From assembly GCA_026992315.1 (NCBI GenBank), contig JALXAG010000229.1, forward strand, positions 1 to 40,121: a stretch of 40,121 nucleotides of DNA, in the 5' to 3' direction. Every line of letters begins with the position of its first letter. The stretch's first letter is position 1. Shown here in pieces: positions 23,133 to 33,527 of the stretch. The stretch comes from Sneathiellales bacterium. Its GTDB lineage: Bacteria; Pseudomonadota; Alphaproteobacteria; Minwuiales; Minwuiaceae. A program made the position numbers and the translations under genes. Under the pieces are notes generated by a model. The model was not told the origin of the DNA. It saw only the letters and a program-made list of their open reading frames with translations, and did no database searches.

Positions 23133-23983
23133 CGGCGCCGCCGGGCAGGGAGGACGGGCTGCATGTCGGCGTCGCCGGTTGCGGCGCCATGGGCCTGCCG
23201 ATGGCCCGGGCATTGCTGCGTGCCGGTTTCGACGTCCGCGGCTTCGATATCCGCCCCGCCGAGGAATTCGGCGATTTTGCCGGCCGGATGATCGCGGACC
23301 CCGCCCGCTTCGGTGCCTGGTGCGATACGCTGATCTGCGTGGTGCGGGACATTCCTCAGATCGAGGCCTTGTGTTTTAGCGATCAGGCCCTTTTCACCCG
23401 GGCCGGTCATCCCGCCTGCCTGATCGTATCCTCGACCATAGCGCCGCCCTTTCTGCACGATTTGCGCCGCCGCCTGCCTGCGGATGTCGCCCTGATCGAT
23501 GCGCCGATGTCCGGCGCCCCCAAGGCGGCGGAGGAGGCTGCCCTCAGCTTCATGCTGGGCGGCGACGAAGCGGCGATCGCGGCTCATCTGCCGCTGTTCG
23601 AAGCCATGGGGCGGCATCTGCATCGTCTCGGCGGCCTCGGCGCGGGGATGAGCGCCAAGGTGCTGAACAATTTCGTCGCGGCGACAACGGTCGCGGCCGT
23701 GCGCCGTGTGCTGGCGGTGTCGGCGGAACTGGGCATCGCCCCCGAAGCCCTGCTGGCGGTGATGGATTCAAGCTCGGGGCAGAGCTGGTATGGCAGCCGT
23801 TTCAGGGAAATCGCCTGGTCGTGCGAAGAATACAGCCCCGCCAATACCATCGGCATTCTGGAAAAGGACGTGCAATCCTTTCTCGATGCGCTGAACGACG
23901 GGCAGAAAGCCGATGCCGCCCCGCTGCCGGAAGCGGTGATTGCCGCCCTGCGCCGCCTGCCGCCGGCCCCGGAAGTGCGATAA
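23129..23983 (+). CDS. NAD(P)-dependent beta-hydroxyacid dehydrogenase-type oxidoreductase
   Basis: 284 residues from a GTG that overlaps the previous stop (GTGA). The N-terminal Rossmann motif GVAGCGAMGLPMARALL begins at residue 14. DAPMSGAPKAAEEA is the substrate-binding signature and GMSAKVLNNF contains the catalytic lysine of the 3-hydroxyisobutyrate dehydrogenase/tartronate semialdehyde reductase superfamily. The exact substrate cannot be told. It is coupled to the nucleoside hydrolase, and it converges with the PBP1A gene 18 bp away. Confidence 0.85.
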   Translation: MTAPPGREDGLHVGVAGCGAMGLPMARALLRAGFDVRGFDIRPAEEFGDFAGRMIADPARFGAWCDTLICVVRDIPQIEALCFSDQALFTRAGHPACLIVSSTIAPPFLHDLRRRLPADVALIDAPMSGAPKAAEEAALSFMLGGDEAAIAAHLPLFEAMGRHLHRLGGLGAGMSAKVLNNFVAATTVAAVRRVLAVSAELGIAPEALLAVMDSSSGQSWYGSRFREIAWSCEEYSPANTIGILEKDVQSFLDALNDGQKADAAPLPEAVIAALRRLPPAPEVR

Positions 23984-24001
23984 CGATATCGGCCGCCGGT
24001 A

Positions 24002-25981
24002 TCAGCGGCCCTCGCGGTCAGGATATTCGGGAACGATCTCTCCGTCCGCTGCGTCGCTGCCGAGACGGTCGATCAGTGCCTTCCAGATCGAGCGATAATC
24101 GGGCGAGGATCCCTCCCGGTCGCGGCTTTCCCCGGCGTCACGGCTGGCTTCCCCCGGCCCATCGGCAGGCCAGGCGAAATCCCGCGGCGCCGTGCCCTTG
24201 AGCGCGGCTTTCATGAAACGGGCCCAGATCCGGGCGGGCAGGCTGCCGCCGCTGACATTCTTCATCGGCGTGCCCTTATCCTTGCCGATCCAGATTCCCG
24301 CCACCAGTTCCGGGGTGAAGCCGACGAACCAGGCATCGCGGTTGTCCTGGGTCGTGCCGGTCTTTCCCGCTGCCGGGCGTCCGATCCGTGCCCGCCGGCC
24401 GGTGCCGTTTTCGATCACCTGTTCCAGCATGCCGACCAGATTCCTGACCGGTAAGGGGGCAACCGCGCGGCCGAGACCGCCTTTCTGACGACGGTAAAGG
24501 ACTCTCCCGGCACGGTCACGGATTTCGGTAATGCCATAAGGCACCACCACACGGCCGCCATTGGCGAAATGGGCATAGGCGGTCACGATCTCAAGCGGTG
24601 TGACTTCCGAAGTCCCCAGCGCCAGCGAGGGATGATCGCGCAACGGCGAAACGATGCCAAGGCGCCGCGCCAGATCGATCACCCGTTCGCCGCCGACCTG
24701 CTGGTAGAGGCGCACGGCGGCCAGATTGCGCGATTGCGCCAGGGCATCGGTCAGGGTCATCGCGCCCTTGAATTTGCCGTCGTAATTCTTCGGCACCCAA
24801 TCGCCGATGCTCAGCGGTGAATCCTCGATGATGTCATCGGGGCGGTAGCCCGTCTCCAGCGCCGCGAGATAGACGATGGGCTTGAAGGCGGAGCCGGGCT
24901 GTCGCCGTGCCTGGGTGGCGCGGTTGAACTGTGATCGACGATAATCGCGCCCGCCGATCATGGCGGCAATGGCCCCGTCCGGGGCCAGGGCCATCATTGC
25001 CACCTGCAGCGCGGGATAGGGCTTCAGTGCCTTGCGCACCGTCTGCTGTGCCAGGTCCTGCAGACGGGGGTTGAGCGTGGTGGTAACGATCAGATCGCGG
25101 TCGATGCTGCCGATCAGGGCGCGGGTTTCATCGGCAACCCAATCGGCGAAGTAGCGGATATCGGCACTGACCCCGGCGCGACGGCGCAGGCGGGCGGGGC
25201 TGGCCTTGGCGCGGGCGGCCAGGTTTTCGTCGATCATGCCTGCCGCGACCATGGCATCCAGCACCTGTGCGGCCCGGCGGCGCGAACGGGCGAGATCGTT
25301 GGCGGGGGAATAGCGCGAAGGGGCTTTCAGCAGCCCGGCGATCATTGCCGCTTCGGCAAGGTTGAGGTCGCGGGCCGATTTGCCGAAATAGCGCCGTGAG
25401 GCCGCCTCCACCCCATAAGTGCCGGAACCGAGATAAACCCGGTTCAGATAAGCGGCGAGAATACGGTCCTTATCGAATTTCTGTTCGAGGTACAGTGCCA
25501 GCAGCACTTCCTGAACCTTGCGCCGCAGGGTCTTCTGCGGGCCGAGGAACAGATTCTTCGCCAATTGCTGGGTGATGGTGCTGCCGCCCTGCACCACCCG
25601 CCCGGCGCGCCAGTTGACCCAGGCGGCGCGCAGGATGCCCAGGGGGTCGATGCCGAAATGGCTGTAGAAACGCCGGTCTTCGATGGCGATTACGGCCTTG
25701 GGCAGATAGGGCGACATTTCATTGAGCGGCACCGCCTCGCGATAGAGATTGCCGAAGGTGGCGATGATCTCGCCGCTGGGGGCGGTCAGGGTCAGGGAAG
25801 GGCGCCGGCCCGGTTCCGCCACCTGGGTGACGTCGGGCAGGTCGTAGGCGAAATAGGCAATCAGGGCCAGCAGCGCCACGCCTCCCCAGATCGCAAGCAG
25901 CAGAACGGCCCGCAAAAAACGGCTGAAACCGCCGCGGCGTTTCGCCCGGGGGGCTTTGGCGCGCTTAGCCCTGCTGCTCAC
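24002..25981 (-). CDS. Penicillin-binding protein 1A (bifunctional transglycosylase/transpeptidase)
   Basis: About 659 residues from the chosen GTG (25981), which overlaps the end of argB by 17 bp; longer starts (ATG 26050 or 26080) would overlap argB further. A basic N-terminus is followed by a membrane helix (about 20-45). The GT51 domain has the catalytic E101 in [14 protein letters not shown] and [16 protein letters not shown]. The transpeptidase has S364-x-x-K367 (GSAFKP), S417-R-N419 and K540-T-G-T. It polymerises and cross-links peptidoglycan in the periplasm. The C-terminal about 45 residues are charged and likely disordered. It is the last gene of the rpmH-to-argB run, an unusual partner. 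Confidence 0.93.
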   Translation of the reverse strand: MSSRAKRAKAPRAKRRGGFSRFLRAVLLLAIWGGVALLALIAYFAYDLPDVTQVAEPGRRPSLTLTAPSGEIIATFGNLYREAVPLNEMSPYLPKAVIAIEDRRFYSHFGIDPLGILRAAWVNWRAGRVVQGGSTITQQLAKNLFLGPQKTLRRKVQEVLLALYLEQKFDKDRILAAYLNRVYLGSGTYGVEAASRRYFGKSARDLNLAEAAMIAGLLKAPSRYSPANDLARSRRRAAQVLDAMVAAGMIDENLAARAKASPARLRRRAGVSADIRYFADWVADETRALIGSIDRDLIVTTTLNPRLQDLAQQTVRKALKPYPALQVAMMALAPDGAIAAMIGGRDYRRSQFNRATQARRQPGSAFKPIVYLAALETGYRPDDIIEDSPLSIGDWVPKNYDGKFKGAMTLTDALAQSRNLAAVRLYQQVGGERVIDLARRLGIVSPLRDHPSLALGTSEVTPLEIVTAYAHFANGGRVVVPYGITEIRDRAGRVLYRRQKGGLGRAVAPLPVRNLVGMLEQVIENGTGRRARIGRPAAGKTGTTQDNRDAWFVGFTPELVAGIWIGKDKGTPMKNVSGGSLPARIWARFMKAALKGTAPRDFAWPADGPGEASRDAGESRDREGSSPDYRSIWKALIDRLGSDAADGEIVPEYPDREGR

Positions 25982-26909
25982 GGGCCGGTTCGTCGGCGAA
26001 GGCTTCCGGGGCCTCGTAATCGGGTCCGGCCAGCATGGTGCCGACGCCATGGCGGGTGAAGACTTCCAGCAGCAGCACATGGGGCAGGCGCCCGTCCAGG
26101 ATGAAGGCGGAATTGACGCCGCCTTCGAGCGCGTGCAGGCAGGTTTCCACCTTGGGAATCATGCCGCCGCTGATGGTGCCGTCGTCAATCAGGCGAGGCA
26201 CGTCGGCGGGCGTCAGACTGTGAATCAGGTTGCCGTTCTTGTCGAGCACGCCGGCGACATCGGTCAGCATCATCAGTTTTTCGGCCTTGATCGCCGCGGC
26301 GATATGGCCGGCGGCGGTATCGGCGTTGATGTTATAGGTTTCACCCCTGGCGCCGATGCCGATGGGGGCAACCACCGGAATGGCATCGCTGAGGTGAATA
26401 TTCTCCAGAACGTCCGGGTTGATGCGGGCCGGTTCGCCGACGAAGCCGAGATCCAGCACCTTTTCGATGCTGGAATCGGGATCGCGGCGGGTGCGGTTGA
26501 GCTTGCGCGCCTCGATCAGGCGGCCGTCCTTGCCGGAAATGCCGATGGCCTTGCCTCCGGCATTGTTGATGGCGGTGACGATCTGCTTGTTGATGGAACC
26601 GGAGAGAACCATTTCCACCACATCGACCGTCTGCTGGTCGGTGACCCTGAGTCCATCGACGAAATTGCTGTCGATCTTCAGCTTCTTCAGCATGGCGCCG
26701 ATCTGCGGCCCGCCGCCATGAACGACGATCGGGTTGATGCCGACCTGCTTCATCAGCACGATATCGCGCGCGAACTGATCCGCCAGACGGGCATCGCCCA
26801 TGGCATGGCCGCCATATTTGACGATGAAGGTCTTGCCGGAAAAACGCCGCATATAGGGCAGCGCTTCGGAGAGGATGCGCGCTTTGGCAAACAGTTCTTC
26901 GTTCTGCAT
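25965..26909 (-). CDS. argB: Acetylglutamate kinase
   Basis: 314 residues from the ATG at 26909, which has GGAG 9 nt upstream; ATG 26924 would add five residues. It phosphorylates N-acetylglutamate in arginine synthesis. [34 protein letters not shown] and [16 protein letters not shown] are all present. It lies 26 bp after engB in the same direction, a gene order typical of alphaproteobacteria. Confidence 0.96.
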   Translation of the reverse strand: MQNEELFAKARILSEALPYMRRFSGKTFIVKYGGHAMGDARLADQFARDIVLMKQVGINPIVVHGGGPQIGAMLKKLKIDSNFVDGLRVTDQQTVDVVEMVLSGSINKQIVTAINNAGGKAIGISGKDGRLIEARKLNRTRRDPDSSIEKVLDLGFVGEPARINPDVLENIHLSDAIPVVAPIGIGARGETYNINADTAAGHIAAAIKAEKLMMLTDVAGVLDKNGNLIHSLTPADVPRLIDDGTISGGMIPKVETCLHALEGGVNSAFILDGRLPHVLLLEVFTRHGVGTMLAGPDYEAPEAFADEPAREQQG

Positions 26910-26935
26910 CGGCCCGTTCTCCATGATGGCGGGGT

Positions 26936-27598
26936 TCAAACGACCCAGTTTTCGGCCAGGGCGGCGATTTCGGCACGCACGGCATCGAAACCCAGGTTCT
27001 TGGCCGAACTGGTCACCAGAATATCCGGATGCGCCGCCGGACGTTTGGCAATGGCCGCCGCGGTTTTGCCACGCACGGTTTCGAGTGCCGGGGCCTTGAC
27101 CTTGTCGGCCTTGGTCAGGGTAATCTGATAGACGACGGCGGCGGTGTCCAGCATCGACATGATTTCCTCGTCCACCGCCTTGATGCCATGGCGGGAATCG
27201 ATCAGCAGGAAGACCCTGGCCAGATTGGGCCGTCCGCGCAGGAAATCGTTCACCAGCCGCGTCCAGGCGCGCACATGTTCCTTCGGTGCCCTGGCATAGC
27301 CATAGCCCGGCAGATCGACCAGGCGGAGCCGCCCGTCGAGATCGAAGTAATTGATCTGCTGCGTCCGCCCCGGCGTGTTCGATGTGCGCGCCAGATCGCG
27401 CCGCCCGGTCAGGGCGTTGAGCAGGCTGGATTTCCCGACATTGGAGCGCCCGGCGAAGGCCACTTCCGGCAGGGTCGGGCCGGGAAGCTGCTGCAGGGAT
27501 GCCACCGAAAGCATGAAACGGCAATCGCGGGCAAACAGCTTCCGCCCGGCTGTCAGAAGCCGGGCGGTTTCGTCGTCTTTATCCTGCGTTTCTTTCAT
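26936..27598 (-). CDS. engB: Ribosome biogenesis GTP-binding protein EngB (YihA/YsxC)
   Basis: 220 residues from the ATG at 27598; a longer frame to 27631 would overlap yidC. The P-loop GRSNVGKS is at 50-57. G2 [10 protein letters not shown]3 DLPGYGYA, G4 TKADK and G5 SSAKN are present. It assists 50S subunit assembly. It starts 13 bp after yidC. Confidence 0.95.
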   Translation of the reverse strand: MKETQDKDDETARLLTAGRKLFARDCRFMLSVASLQQLPGPTLPEVAFAGRSNVGKSSLLNALTGRRDLARTSNTPGRTQQINYFDLDGRLRLVDLPGYGYARAPKEHVRAWTRLVNDFLRGRPNLARVFLLIDSRHGIKAVDEEIMSMLDTAAVVYQITLTKADKVKAPALETVRGKTAAAIAKRPAAHPDILVTSSAKNLGFDAVRAEIAALAENWVV

Positions 27599-27611
27599 GG
27601 GGGTGCTGCCC

Positions 27612-29402
27612 CTATTTCGGTGTCGCCCCATGGGTGGCGGCGACCCGCTTCATGATGAACCACTGCTGGATGATGGTCAGCAGATTGTTGGTCGTCCAGT
27701 ACAGCACCAGCCCGGCCGGGAACTGTGCCAGCAGGAAGGTGAACATGATCGGCATGAAGGTCATGATCTTCGCCTGTACCGGATCCGCCGGCTGGGGGTT
27801 CAGTTTCTGCTGCAGATACATGGTGATGCCCATGATCAGCGGCAGAATCCCCAGATGCAGGAAAGACGGCGGCGTCCACGGGATCAGGCCGAGAAGGGTG
27901 AAGATATTGGTCGGATCCGGCGCCGAAAGGTCGTGTATCCAGCCGAAGAAGGGGGCATGGCGCATTTCGATGGTGACGAACAGCACCTTGTAGAGCGAGA
28001 AGAACACCGGAATCTGCAGCAGAATGGGCAGACAGCCCGAGACGGGATTGACCTTCTCGCGCTTGTACAGCTCCATCATTTCCTTGTTCAGCTTCTGGCG
28101 GTCATCGCCGCAGCGTTCGCGCAATTCGGCGATCTTCGGTTGCAGCATCTTCATCTTGCTCATCGACACATAGGATTTGTGTGCCAGTGGCAGGAACAGC
28201 AGCTTGACGAAGATGGTGAAGGCGATGATCGCCAGACCGAAATTGCCGATGATGCCGTAGAGAAAATCGATAGCGAAGAAAATCGGCCGGGTCAGGAAAT
28301 AGAAATACCCCCAATCGATGGCCAGATCGAAGCGCTGGATGTTGTACTGCTCGTTATAACGGTCGAGCAGCTTGACCTCCTTGGCGCCGGCGAAGAACAG
28401 GTTTTTGGTGACCGTGTTACCGCCGTCGGGAATGACATCGGGCTGTTCGGTGATGAAATCGGCCTGATAGATTTCCTTCTGCGATCCCTTGCGGTATTTG
28501 AAACTGCCGGTGATCGGGCGCTTTTGATCGGGCACCAGGGCCGTCAGCCAGTATTTGTCGGTGATGCCGGTCCACCCGCCGGTGCTTTTCTGTGCGATGA
28601 CGCCGGCTTCGGCCAGGTCGTCATAGGTTTCTTCCTGCAATTCGTTATTGAGCACGCCGAGCATGCCTTCATGCAGGATGTAATAGCCAAGGACCTTCGG
28701 CTTGCCGTGGCGGGCCACCAGCCCATAGGGGAACAGACGGATTTCCCTGCCGCTGTTGTTTTCGACGCGCAGGGAGACCGAGAACATGTAATTGTCGTCG
28801 AGCTCGATGATACGCTTGAAGATCACGCCTTCGCCGTTATCCCAGCTCAGGGTCAGGGGTTGGCCCGTTTCAAGCGCCGGGCGGTCGGCGGTCCAGACTG
28901 AATCGGGGCCCGGTACCTTGACGGTGCTGCCGGGCGCCGCCGTCCAGCCGAACTGGGCGTAATAGGGCTTGGCCGAACCGCTGGGGGAGAGCAGCTTGAT
29001 CGGCGGGCTGTCGGCATCGAGGGTTTCGCGGTAATCGGGCAGAATCAGATCGTCGATCCGCAGCCCCTTAAGCGGCAGGGATCCCTGCAGGCGCCGGGCC
29101 TTGATCGGCAGGCGCGGCGTGGCGGCCAGGGCGGCCTCACGGCTGACGGCCGGGGCTTCGGAGCTGGCCGCGCCGGGTATGGCCGCCGGTGCCGCGCCGC
29201 TGTTCTGAGGCAGGGCGACGGGCTGTTCGCCGCCGGGACTTGCCGTTGTTGCGGCCGCCGGGGCCTGGCCTTCGCTCTGGGTCTGCTGGGCAGCCAGGCG
29301 GGCGCGTTCCTGCTGGCGCGGCATTTCGTAGAAATACTGCCAGGCGACCATGATGACGGCAGCCAGCAACATGGCAATGAGCATGTTTTTGTTATCAGAC
29401 AT
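27612..29402 (-). CDS. yidC: Membrane protein insertase YidC
   Basis: 596 residues, the long Gram-negative form. An N-terminal membrane helix (about 5-22) is followed by a Gln/Ala-rich linker, a large periplasmic beta domain (about 75-370) and the conserved five-helix insertase core, which includes [40 protein letters not shown] and [19 protein letters not shown]. It inserts inner-membrane proteins alone or with Sec. It overlaps yidD by 8 bp. Confidence 0.97.
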   Translation of the reverse strand: MSDNKNMLIAMLLAAVIMVAWQYFYEMPRQQERARLAAQQTQSEGQAPAAATTASPGGEQPVALPQNSGAAPAAIPGAASSEAPAVSREAALAATPRLPIKARRLQGSLPLKGLRIDDLILPDYRETLDADSPPIKLLSPSGSAKPYYAQFGWTAAPGSTVKVPGPDSVWTADRPALETGQPLTLSWDNGEGVIFKRIIELDDNYMFSVSLRVENNSGREIRLFPYGLVARHGKPKVLGYYILHEGMLGVLNNELQEETYDDLAEAGVIAQKSTGGWTGITDKYWLTALVPDQKRPITGSFKYRKGSQKEIYQADFITEQPDVIPDGGNTVTKNLFFAGAKEVKLLDRYNEQYNIQRFDLAIDWGYFYFLTRPIFFAIDFLYGIIGNFGLAIIAFTIFVKLLFLPLAHKSYVSMSKMKMLQPKIAELRERCGDDRQKLNKEMMELYKREKVNPVSGCLPILLQIPVFFSLYKVLFVTIEMRHAPFFGWIHDLSAPDPTNIFTLLGLIPWTPPSFLHLGILPLIMGITMYLQQKLNPQPADPVQAKIMTFMPIMFTFLLAQFPAGLVLYWTTNNLLTIIQQWFIMKRVAATHGATPK

Positions 29403-29736
29403 CCCGATACTTCCTTGGGAGGTTCAGTGACGTGGCGTTCTCTGCGCATGGTGCGCGGTCAGCCCTGTTCGGCGCCGGCGGGACCGGGTCGTGGCCGCAT
29501 CCGCCCCAGGGATGGCAGCGCAGGATGCGCCGGATCGCCAGCCAGCCGCCCTTCAGCGGGCCGTGAACGCCCAGCGCCTGTAAGGCATAGGCGGAACATG
29601 TCGGCTGGTAGCGGCAGGAGGGGGGCAGCAGCGGCGAGAGAAAATAGCGGTAGAAACGTATGGGCAGTGCCAGAAGGAAAACCGCCAGCGCGGTCGTGGC
29701 CGCTGTGGCTTGTCGCCAGGGGGAATGTTCAGCCAT
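29395..29736 (-). CDS. yidD: Membrane protein insertion efficiency factor YidD
   Basis: 113 residues from the ATG at 29736 (another in-frame ATG at 29754). The signature [16 protein letters not shown] and the [15 protein letters not shown]-terminal motif are present. It is an amphipathic inner-membrane-associated protein helping YidC. It overlaps rnpA by 8 bp and yidC by 8 bp. Confidence 0.94.
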   Translation of the reverse strand: MAEHSPWRQATAATTALAVFLLALPIRFYRYFLSPLLPPSCRYQPTCSAYALQALGVHGPLKGGWLAIRRILRCHPWGGCGHDPVPPAPNRADRAPCAENATSLNLPRKYRDV

Positions 29737-30169
29737 CGGCACGGTCCTTCGCATCCTCGTTATGCAGTCCCAGCCGTTTCAGTGCCGTTACCAGATCGCG
29801 GCGCAGGGCATCGAACGGGCGGCTGACGGTCGCGGGCCTGCCGATCAGCACATAATCATGTCCGGGGCGGGCATGAACGGGCAGCATCTCTGCCGCCAGA
29901 GCCTTGAGCCGCCGCCTGGCGCGGTTGCGCTTCACCGCATTGCCGACCTTGCGGCTGGTGGTGAAACCGATACGCAGTGCAGGCGCATCCTCCCGCAATG
30001 CTGACGGGGATTGCGCCGCTCTGGTGTTTTCCGCTGCTTCGGCCTTCTGCGACGGGCCGGGCCGGGGGGCCGCCTGCAGCACCAGCCCGGGCATGACACG
30101 GTATTGTCGGGCGGCGGCGATGCGCAGATAATCCGCGCGGCGCTTGATCCGCCCGACAGAAGTGCTCAT
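29729..30169 (-). CDS. rnpA: Ribonuclease P protein component
   Basis: 146 residues from ATG 30169. The RNR motif [12 protein letters not shown], preceded by [12 protein letters not shown], identifies the protein subunit that aids RNase P RNA in tRNA 5' maturation. An insertion of about 30 residues rich in Ala, Pro and Glu lies between the first strands (about 35-65), common in alphaproteobacteria. It begins 4 bp after rpmH. Confidence 0.94.
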   Translation of the reverse strand: MSTSVGRIKRRADYLRIAAARQYRVMPGLVLQAAPRPGPSQKAEAAENTRAAQSPSALREDAPALRIGFTTSRKVGNAVKRNRARRRLKALAAEMLPVHARPGHDYVLIGRPATVSRPFDALRRDLVTALKRLGLHNEDAKDRADG

Positions 30170-30173
30170 CGGT

Positions 30174-30308
30174 TCAGGCCGACAGGCGCTTGCGGCCCTT
30201 GCTGCGGCGATTGGCCAGAACCTTGCGGCCGCCGACGGTCTGAAGGCGGGCACGGAAACCGTGCCGGCGCTTGCGGATGAGTTTGCTCGGTTGATAGGTC
30301 CGCTTCAC
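30174..30308 (-). CDS. rpmH: 50S ribosomal protein L34
   Basis: 44 residues, the exact family length: [17 protein letters not shown] at the start and [10 protein letters not shown] at the end. The start codon is GTG with GGAGAAG upstream. A strong promoter is at 30362-30390, and a 6-bp leader hairpin GCCCGC/GCGGGC (30329-30345) lies between promoter and start. It heads the rnpA-yidD-yidC-engB-argB run. Confidence 0.97.
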   Translation of the reverse strand: MKRTYQPSKLIRKRRHGFRARLQTVGGRKVLANRRSKGRKRLSA

Positions 30309-30723
30309 GGATCTTCTCCATAAATTTTGCCCGCAACAAGCGGGCATTAATCAAAGCCCGGTGTATACGGAAACCAAAGACAAGAGTCAATCATCCCCGC
30401 CGCCGGAAAGCACGCCCGCTTCGCCGCATTGGCGGCGGGGGCATGGGGCGTTTGCTCCGGCTGCAGGCCATATGGTGCAATTGCGGCGTTGATACCAGAA
30501 ACAGGCCGCATCCGGCAACAGGGTTGGGCGATTTTCCCTTAAATTGCCGCAATTGCCTGCCGCGACCGGTTGGTTTCATGGTCATGCTCGCTTTTTTGTG
30601 ATGGCTGTTGATTGGGCAAAGCGCGCCGGATCGTTCATCAAGGAAGACGAGGATACCGCCAATGACAAGCATAAGGCCTTCGCCGGCGGTTCCGGCCAAG
30701 GTTCTGATCGAGGAGATGACGAC
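30309..30723. other. Divergent intergenic region, rpmH / Cys-repeat protein
   Basis: No gene is supported. It holds the rpmH promoter and leader hairpin on the minus strand, an 11-bp inverted repeat GCAATTGCGGC/GCCGCAATTGC (30477-30487 with 30546-30556), and a leader of unknown extent for the Cys-repeat gene. The last 180 bases are open in the same frame as that gene, but they do not look like its N-terminus because a clear signal peptide starts at 30724. No sigma70 promoter for that gene is obvious. Confidence 0.5.
30362..30390 (-). promoter_or_regulatory. Promoter of rpmH operon
   Basis: On the minus strand TTGACT (30390-30385), a 17-nt spacer and TATACA (30367-30362): one of the best sigma70-type matches in the window, 54 bp before the rpmH GTG. 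Confidence 0.65.
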
Positions 30724-30999
30724 ATGCTGAAGAAAACCTTTACCGCCGCAGCGATTGCCGCGATGTCCGCCACGGCGCTGACCCCGGCCGTGGTCAATGC
30801 GGCAAGCCATGCCAGCGCCTGCAACCCGTGCAATCCCTGTGCGGCCAAGAAGAAGATGATGAACCCGTGCAATCCCTGCGCGGCCAAGAAGAAGATGATG
30901 AATCCGTGCAACCCGTGCAATCCCTGCGCGGCCAAGAAGAAGATGATGAATCCGTGCAACCCGTGTAATCCCTGCGCGGCCAAGAAGAAGAAAATGTAA
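30724..30999 (+). CDS. Secreted Cys-Asn-Pro repeat protein of unknown function
   Basis: 91 residues. A signal peptide (about 1-26, cleavage after VNA) is followed by a mature part of about 65 residues made of four repeats: two or three N-P-C triplets and then A-A-K-K-K-M-M. Eleven cysteines (33, 36, 39, 49, 52, 62, 65, 68, 78, 81, 84) are all spaced C-x-x-C within clusters, and nine Met sit in or after the Lys runs or in the signal peptide. The repeat units are 39 or 48 bp long. I cannot name a family. Periplasmic soft-metal binding (copper, zinc) or a redox role is a guess from the C-x-x-C/M content. GAGGAG lies upstream of the ATG and a strong terminator follows, so it is a single-gene transcript. 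Confidence 0.75.
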   Translation: MLKKTFTAAAIAAMSATALTPAVVNAASHASACNPCNPCAAKKKMMNPCNPCAAKKKMMNPCNPCNPCAAKKKMMNPCNPCNPCAAKKKKM

Positions 31000-31036
31000 G
31001 TTTCCGCGATGTTCCGCCACGGATGGCGGTCAGGAG

Positions 31037-31063
31037 CCGCGCCTTTTAAGGCGCGGTTTTTCT
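31037..31063 (+). terminator. Rho-independent terminator after Cys-repeat gene
   Basis: A 7-bp GC stem CCGCGCC/GGCGCGG (31037-31043 with 31050-31056), loop TTTTAA, followed by TTTTTCTT. Confidence 0.85.
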
Positions 31064-31124
31064 TGTGATGCCGGGCGGCGGAAAGCCATTGGCGTTTGCC
31101 GCTTCATGATCGTAAAATGACCTT

Positions 31125-32594
31125 ATGCAGGAACGGAAAGACGAGCAGGCGGCACCCGGCGCGCCATCCTCCCGTCCCGATGCGCGCAGGGATGGCGGTG
31201 CGGCCGCATTGCGGCGTTCGGGCAGCTATGTCCTGTCCGGATTATCGGGGCGAATGCTGGTCCTCACCATTATTTTCGTCATGATCGCCGAAGTGCTGAT
31301 CTTCGTTCCCTCCATCGCCCGTTTCCGCCATACCTATCTGCTGCAGCGCCTGTCGGAGGCGCATCTGGCCACCCTGACCCTGCTGGCCATGCCCGATGTC
31401 ACGTTGCCGCGCGAAAAGGAAAGCGAACTTTTGGCGCAGATCGGGGTGCGCGGCATTGTGCTGAACCGGCCGCAGTCGCGGGTACTGATGCTTTCCGAGG
31501 AGATGCCGCCGAGCGTTTCGGCCAGCTACGACCTGCGCCGGGGAACGCCGCTGACCCTGATCCGCGATGCCTTCGTGGCGCTGATGCATGGCGACGGGCG
31601 TATTCTGCGGGTGATCGGTCAGGTTGATGGCGCCGAGGATACGGTTGTCGAGATCATCATGGATGAACAGCCCCTGCGCGAGGCGATGATCGCTTACGCG
31701 GTCAATATTCTCGGCCTGTCGATCGTCATATCGCTGATCACGGCCTTTTTCCTCTACATCGCCATCCGCTGGCTGCTGATCCGCCCGATGCAGCGGCTGA
31801 CTTCGGCGATGATGGTCTTTCGCGACGATCCGCTGAACGCCCGCAATCTGATCGAACCTTCCGCGCGCCGCGACGAACTGGGCATGGCGGAACGCGAACT
31901 GGCGGGGATGCAGCGCCAGATCGTCACTTCCCTGCGCCAGAAATCCCGTCTGGCGGATCTTGGCGCCGCAGTGAGCAAGGTCAATCACGATCTGCGCAAC
32001 ATTCTGGCAACGGCGCATCTGCTTTCCGACCGCCTGACCGAGGCCGAGGATCCGATGGTGCGCCGGGTGGCGCCGGGCCTCATTCAGGCCATCGACCGGG
32101 CCATCGCCCTGTGCCAGCGCACCCTTAAATACGGCAAGGCGGACGAGCCGACGCCGGTGCGCAGCTTTTTCTCGCTGCGCGATCTCGTTGCCGAGGTGGG
32201 CGAAGCCGCCGGGGCCGACGGCCGGAGCGAGCGACAATGGTTCAATCAGGTGCATGAAGGGCTGCTGATCAATGCCGACCGCGATCAGCTTTTCCGGGTG
32301 TTGCTCAATCTCGGGCGCAACGCGCTGGATGCAATCGATGGCGACGGCCGGGTGGTGGTTACCGCCGAACGTCGCGAGGACGGCGTCGCCATTCAGCTTG
32401 CCGATACCGGGCCGGGCCTGCCGGAAGAAGTGCGCGAACACCTGTTCGAACCCTTCGTCGGCTCGTCCCGCCAGGGGGGGACGGGGCTGGGCCTGGCCAT
32501 TGCACATGATCTGGTGCATTCCCATGGCGGCAGCCTGAGCCTGGTTTCCTCCGGCCCGCAGGGCACGGTGTTCCGCATCTGGATTCCGGACTGA
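31125..32594 (+). CDS. Membrane sensor histidine kinase
   Basis: 489 residues. Membrane helices lie at about 43-62 and 192-215, bracketing a periplasmic sensor region of about 130 residues. A HAMP-like segment follows (about 215-265), then a dimerisation helix with H288 in KVNHDLRNILATAH, an H-box in which N-H-D-L-R-N replaces the common S-H-E-L-R-T. The HATPase has LLNLGRNALDAI (N-box), ADTGPGLP and GTGLGLAIAH. The first 40 residues are charged and probably cytosolic. No response regulator is nearby. The signal is unknown. Confidence 0.88.
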   Translation: MQERKDEQAAPGAPSSRPDARRDGGAAALRRSGSYVLSGLSGRMLVLTIIFVMIAEVLIFVPSIARFRHTYLLQRLSEAHLATLTLLAMPDVTLPREKESELLAQIGVRGIVLNRPQSRVLMLSEEMPPSVSASYDLRRGTPLTLIRDAFVALMHGDGRILRVIGQVDGAEDTVVEIIMDEQPLREAMIAYAVNILGLSIVISLITAFFLYIAIRWLLIRPMQRLTSAMMVFRDDPLNARNLIEPSARRDELGMAERELAGMQRQIVTSLRQKSRLADLGAAVSKVNHDLRNILATAHLLSDRLTEAEDPMVRRVAPGLIQAIDRAIALCQRTLKYGKADEPTPVRSFFSLRDLVAEVGEAAGADGRSERQWFNQVHEGLLINADRDQLFRVLLNLGRNALDAIDGDGRVVVTAERREDGVAIQLADTGPGLPEEVREHLFEPFVGSSRQGGTGLGLAIAHDLVHSHGGSLSLVSSGPQGTVFRIWIPD

Positions 32595-32642
32595 GCGGAT
32601 AGCCGGCCTGTCCCCCGTAGGCGGTTTGACTGAGATCGCCCC

Positions 32643-33527
32643 TCATTCATGATCCGGCTTCTGGGGAAGGCTGACAGAGGGTCCTTCACTCAGTTCTTCG
32701 TTCATTTGCCTGAGGCGCTGGTCGATATCCCCGAAATAGCGATCGAGGATGGCCTGATACAGACCTTCCCTTTTCATCTGGGCCAGTATCCGGTTGATAC
32801 GGGGGATGAGGTCTGCATAGGGGGAATTCCTGCGGATCAGCAGGGAAAAATTGACTTCGGCCAGCTGATGAGGGCCGGGGATGATCTTTTTCAGGTTCTC
32901 GCTGTACAGCGTACCTTTTTTGATACGCTGCTGCAGGTCGGCCATGGCCGGATATTTGCCCAGCACATAGACATCCGCTCGCCCGTTTGCCAGCATGTTG
33001 ATGGCAGAGCTGTATGTGGGCGCCCAGATCACATCCAGACCTTTGAAGTGTTCCTCGGACCAGCCGGAGCCGATGGTCTCCACGATCTTGAAGTCTTTCA
33101 GATCCCCGATGCTGCGCGCCGCCAGAATTTCCCGAATTCTCGGGTTGTCGCGACGGGCGAAGGCCCGTTCGCTGACGGTATAGATCGGGTCCGTGGCCAG
33201 GAAAAGCCTGCTGCGCTTGCGGGTCATCGCGGTGATCAAGCCATCGCCCTTGCCGTCTGCAATCAGTTTCTGTGCTCTCTTCCAGGGGTAGACGTCAACC
33301 TTCAGCGGTATTTCCAGACGGCGGAATATTTCCGTCATGATGTCGTAATAAATGCCGGTGATCTCGCCCTGATCGTTTTCTGATATAAAAGGATAGTAGT
33401 CCTTGTCGTCGATCCAGCGGAATGCCCGCTCCTTCCCGGCCTCAGCCGTCCATCCATGGATCGGTGCCAGTAACAGAAGTGCCGGCAAAAGAATGCTTAG
33501 AAATCTTTTGATCTGCAAGGTAAGCAT
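32643..33527 (-). CDS. Periplasmic substrate-binding protein, family 3
   Basis: 294 residues from the ATG at 33527, which has GGAGGAG 6 nt upstream. A signal peptide (about 1-27) is followed by a bacterial solute-binding family 3 fold: FRWIDDKDYYPFISENDQG, GIYYDIMTEIFRRL, the internal RADVYVLGKYPA and a final VNFSLLIRRNSPYADLIPRIN. Most relatives bind amino acids for ABC transport or serve as sensors. No permease or ATPase gene is adjacent, so it may work with a distant transporter or with the convergent kinase at 31125-32594. The latter is speculation from position. Confidence 0.82.
   Translation of the reverse strand: MLTLQIKRFLSILLPALLLLAPIHGWTAEAGKERAFRWIDDKDYYPFISENDQGEITGIYYDIMTEIFRRLEIPLKVDVYPWKRAQKLIADGKGDGLITAMTRKRSRLFLATDPIYTVSERAFARRDNPRIREILAARSIGDLKDFKIVETIGSGWSEEHFKGLDVIWAPTYSSAINMLANGRADVYVLGKYPAMADLQQRIKKGTLYSENLKKIIPGPHQLAEVNFSLLIRRNSPYADLIPRINRILAQMKREGLYQAILDRYFGDIDQRLRQMNEELSEGPSVSLPQKPDHE

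Noticed and set aside
30820-30996. Tandem repeats as a possible CRISPR array
   Set aside because: The repeats are contiguous, in frame and coding (N-P-C units) with no unique spacers; explained by the Cys-repeat protein.
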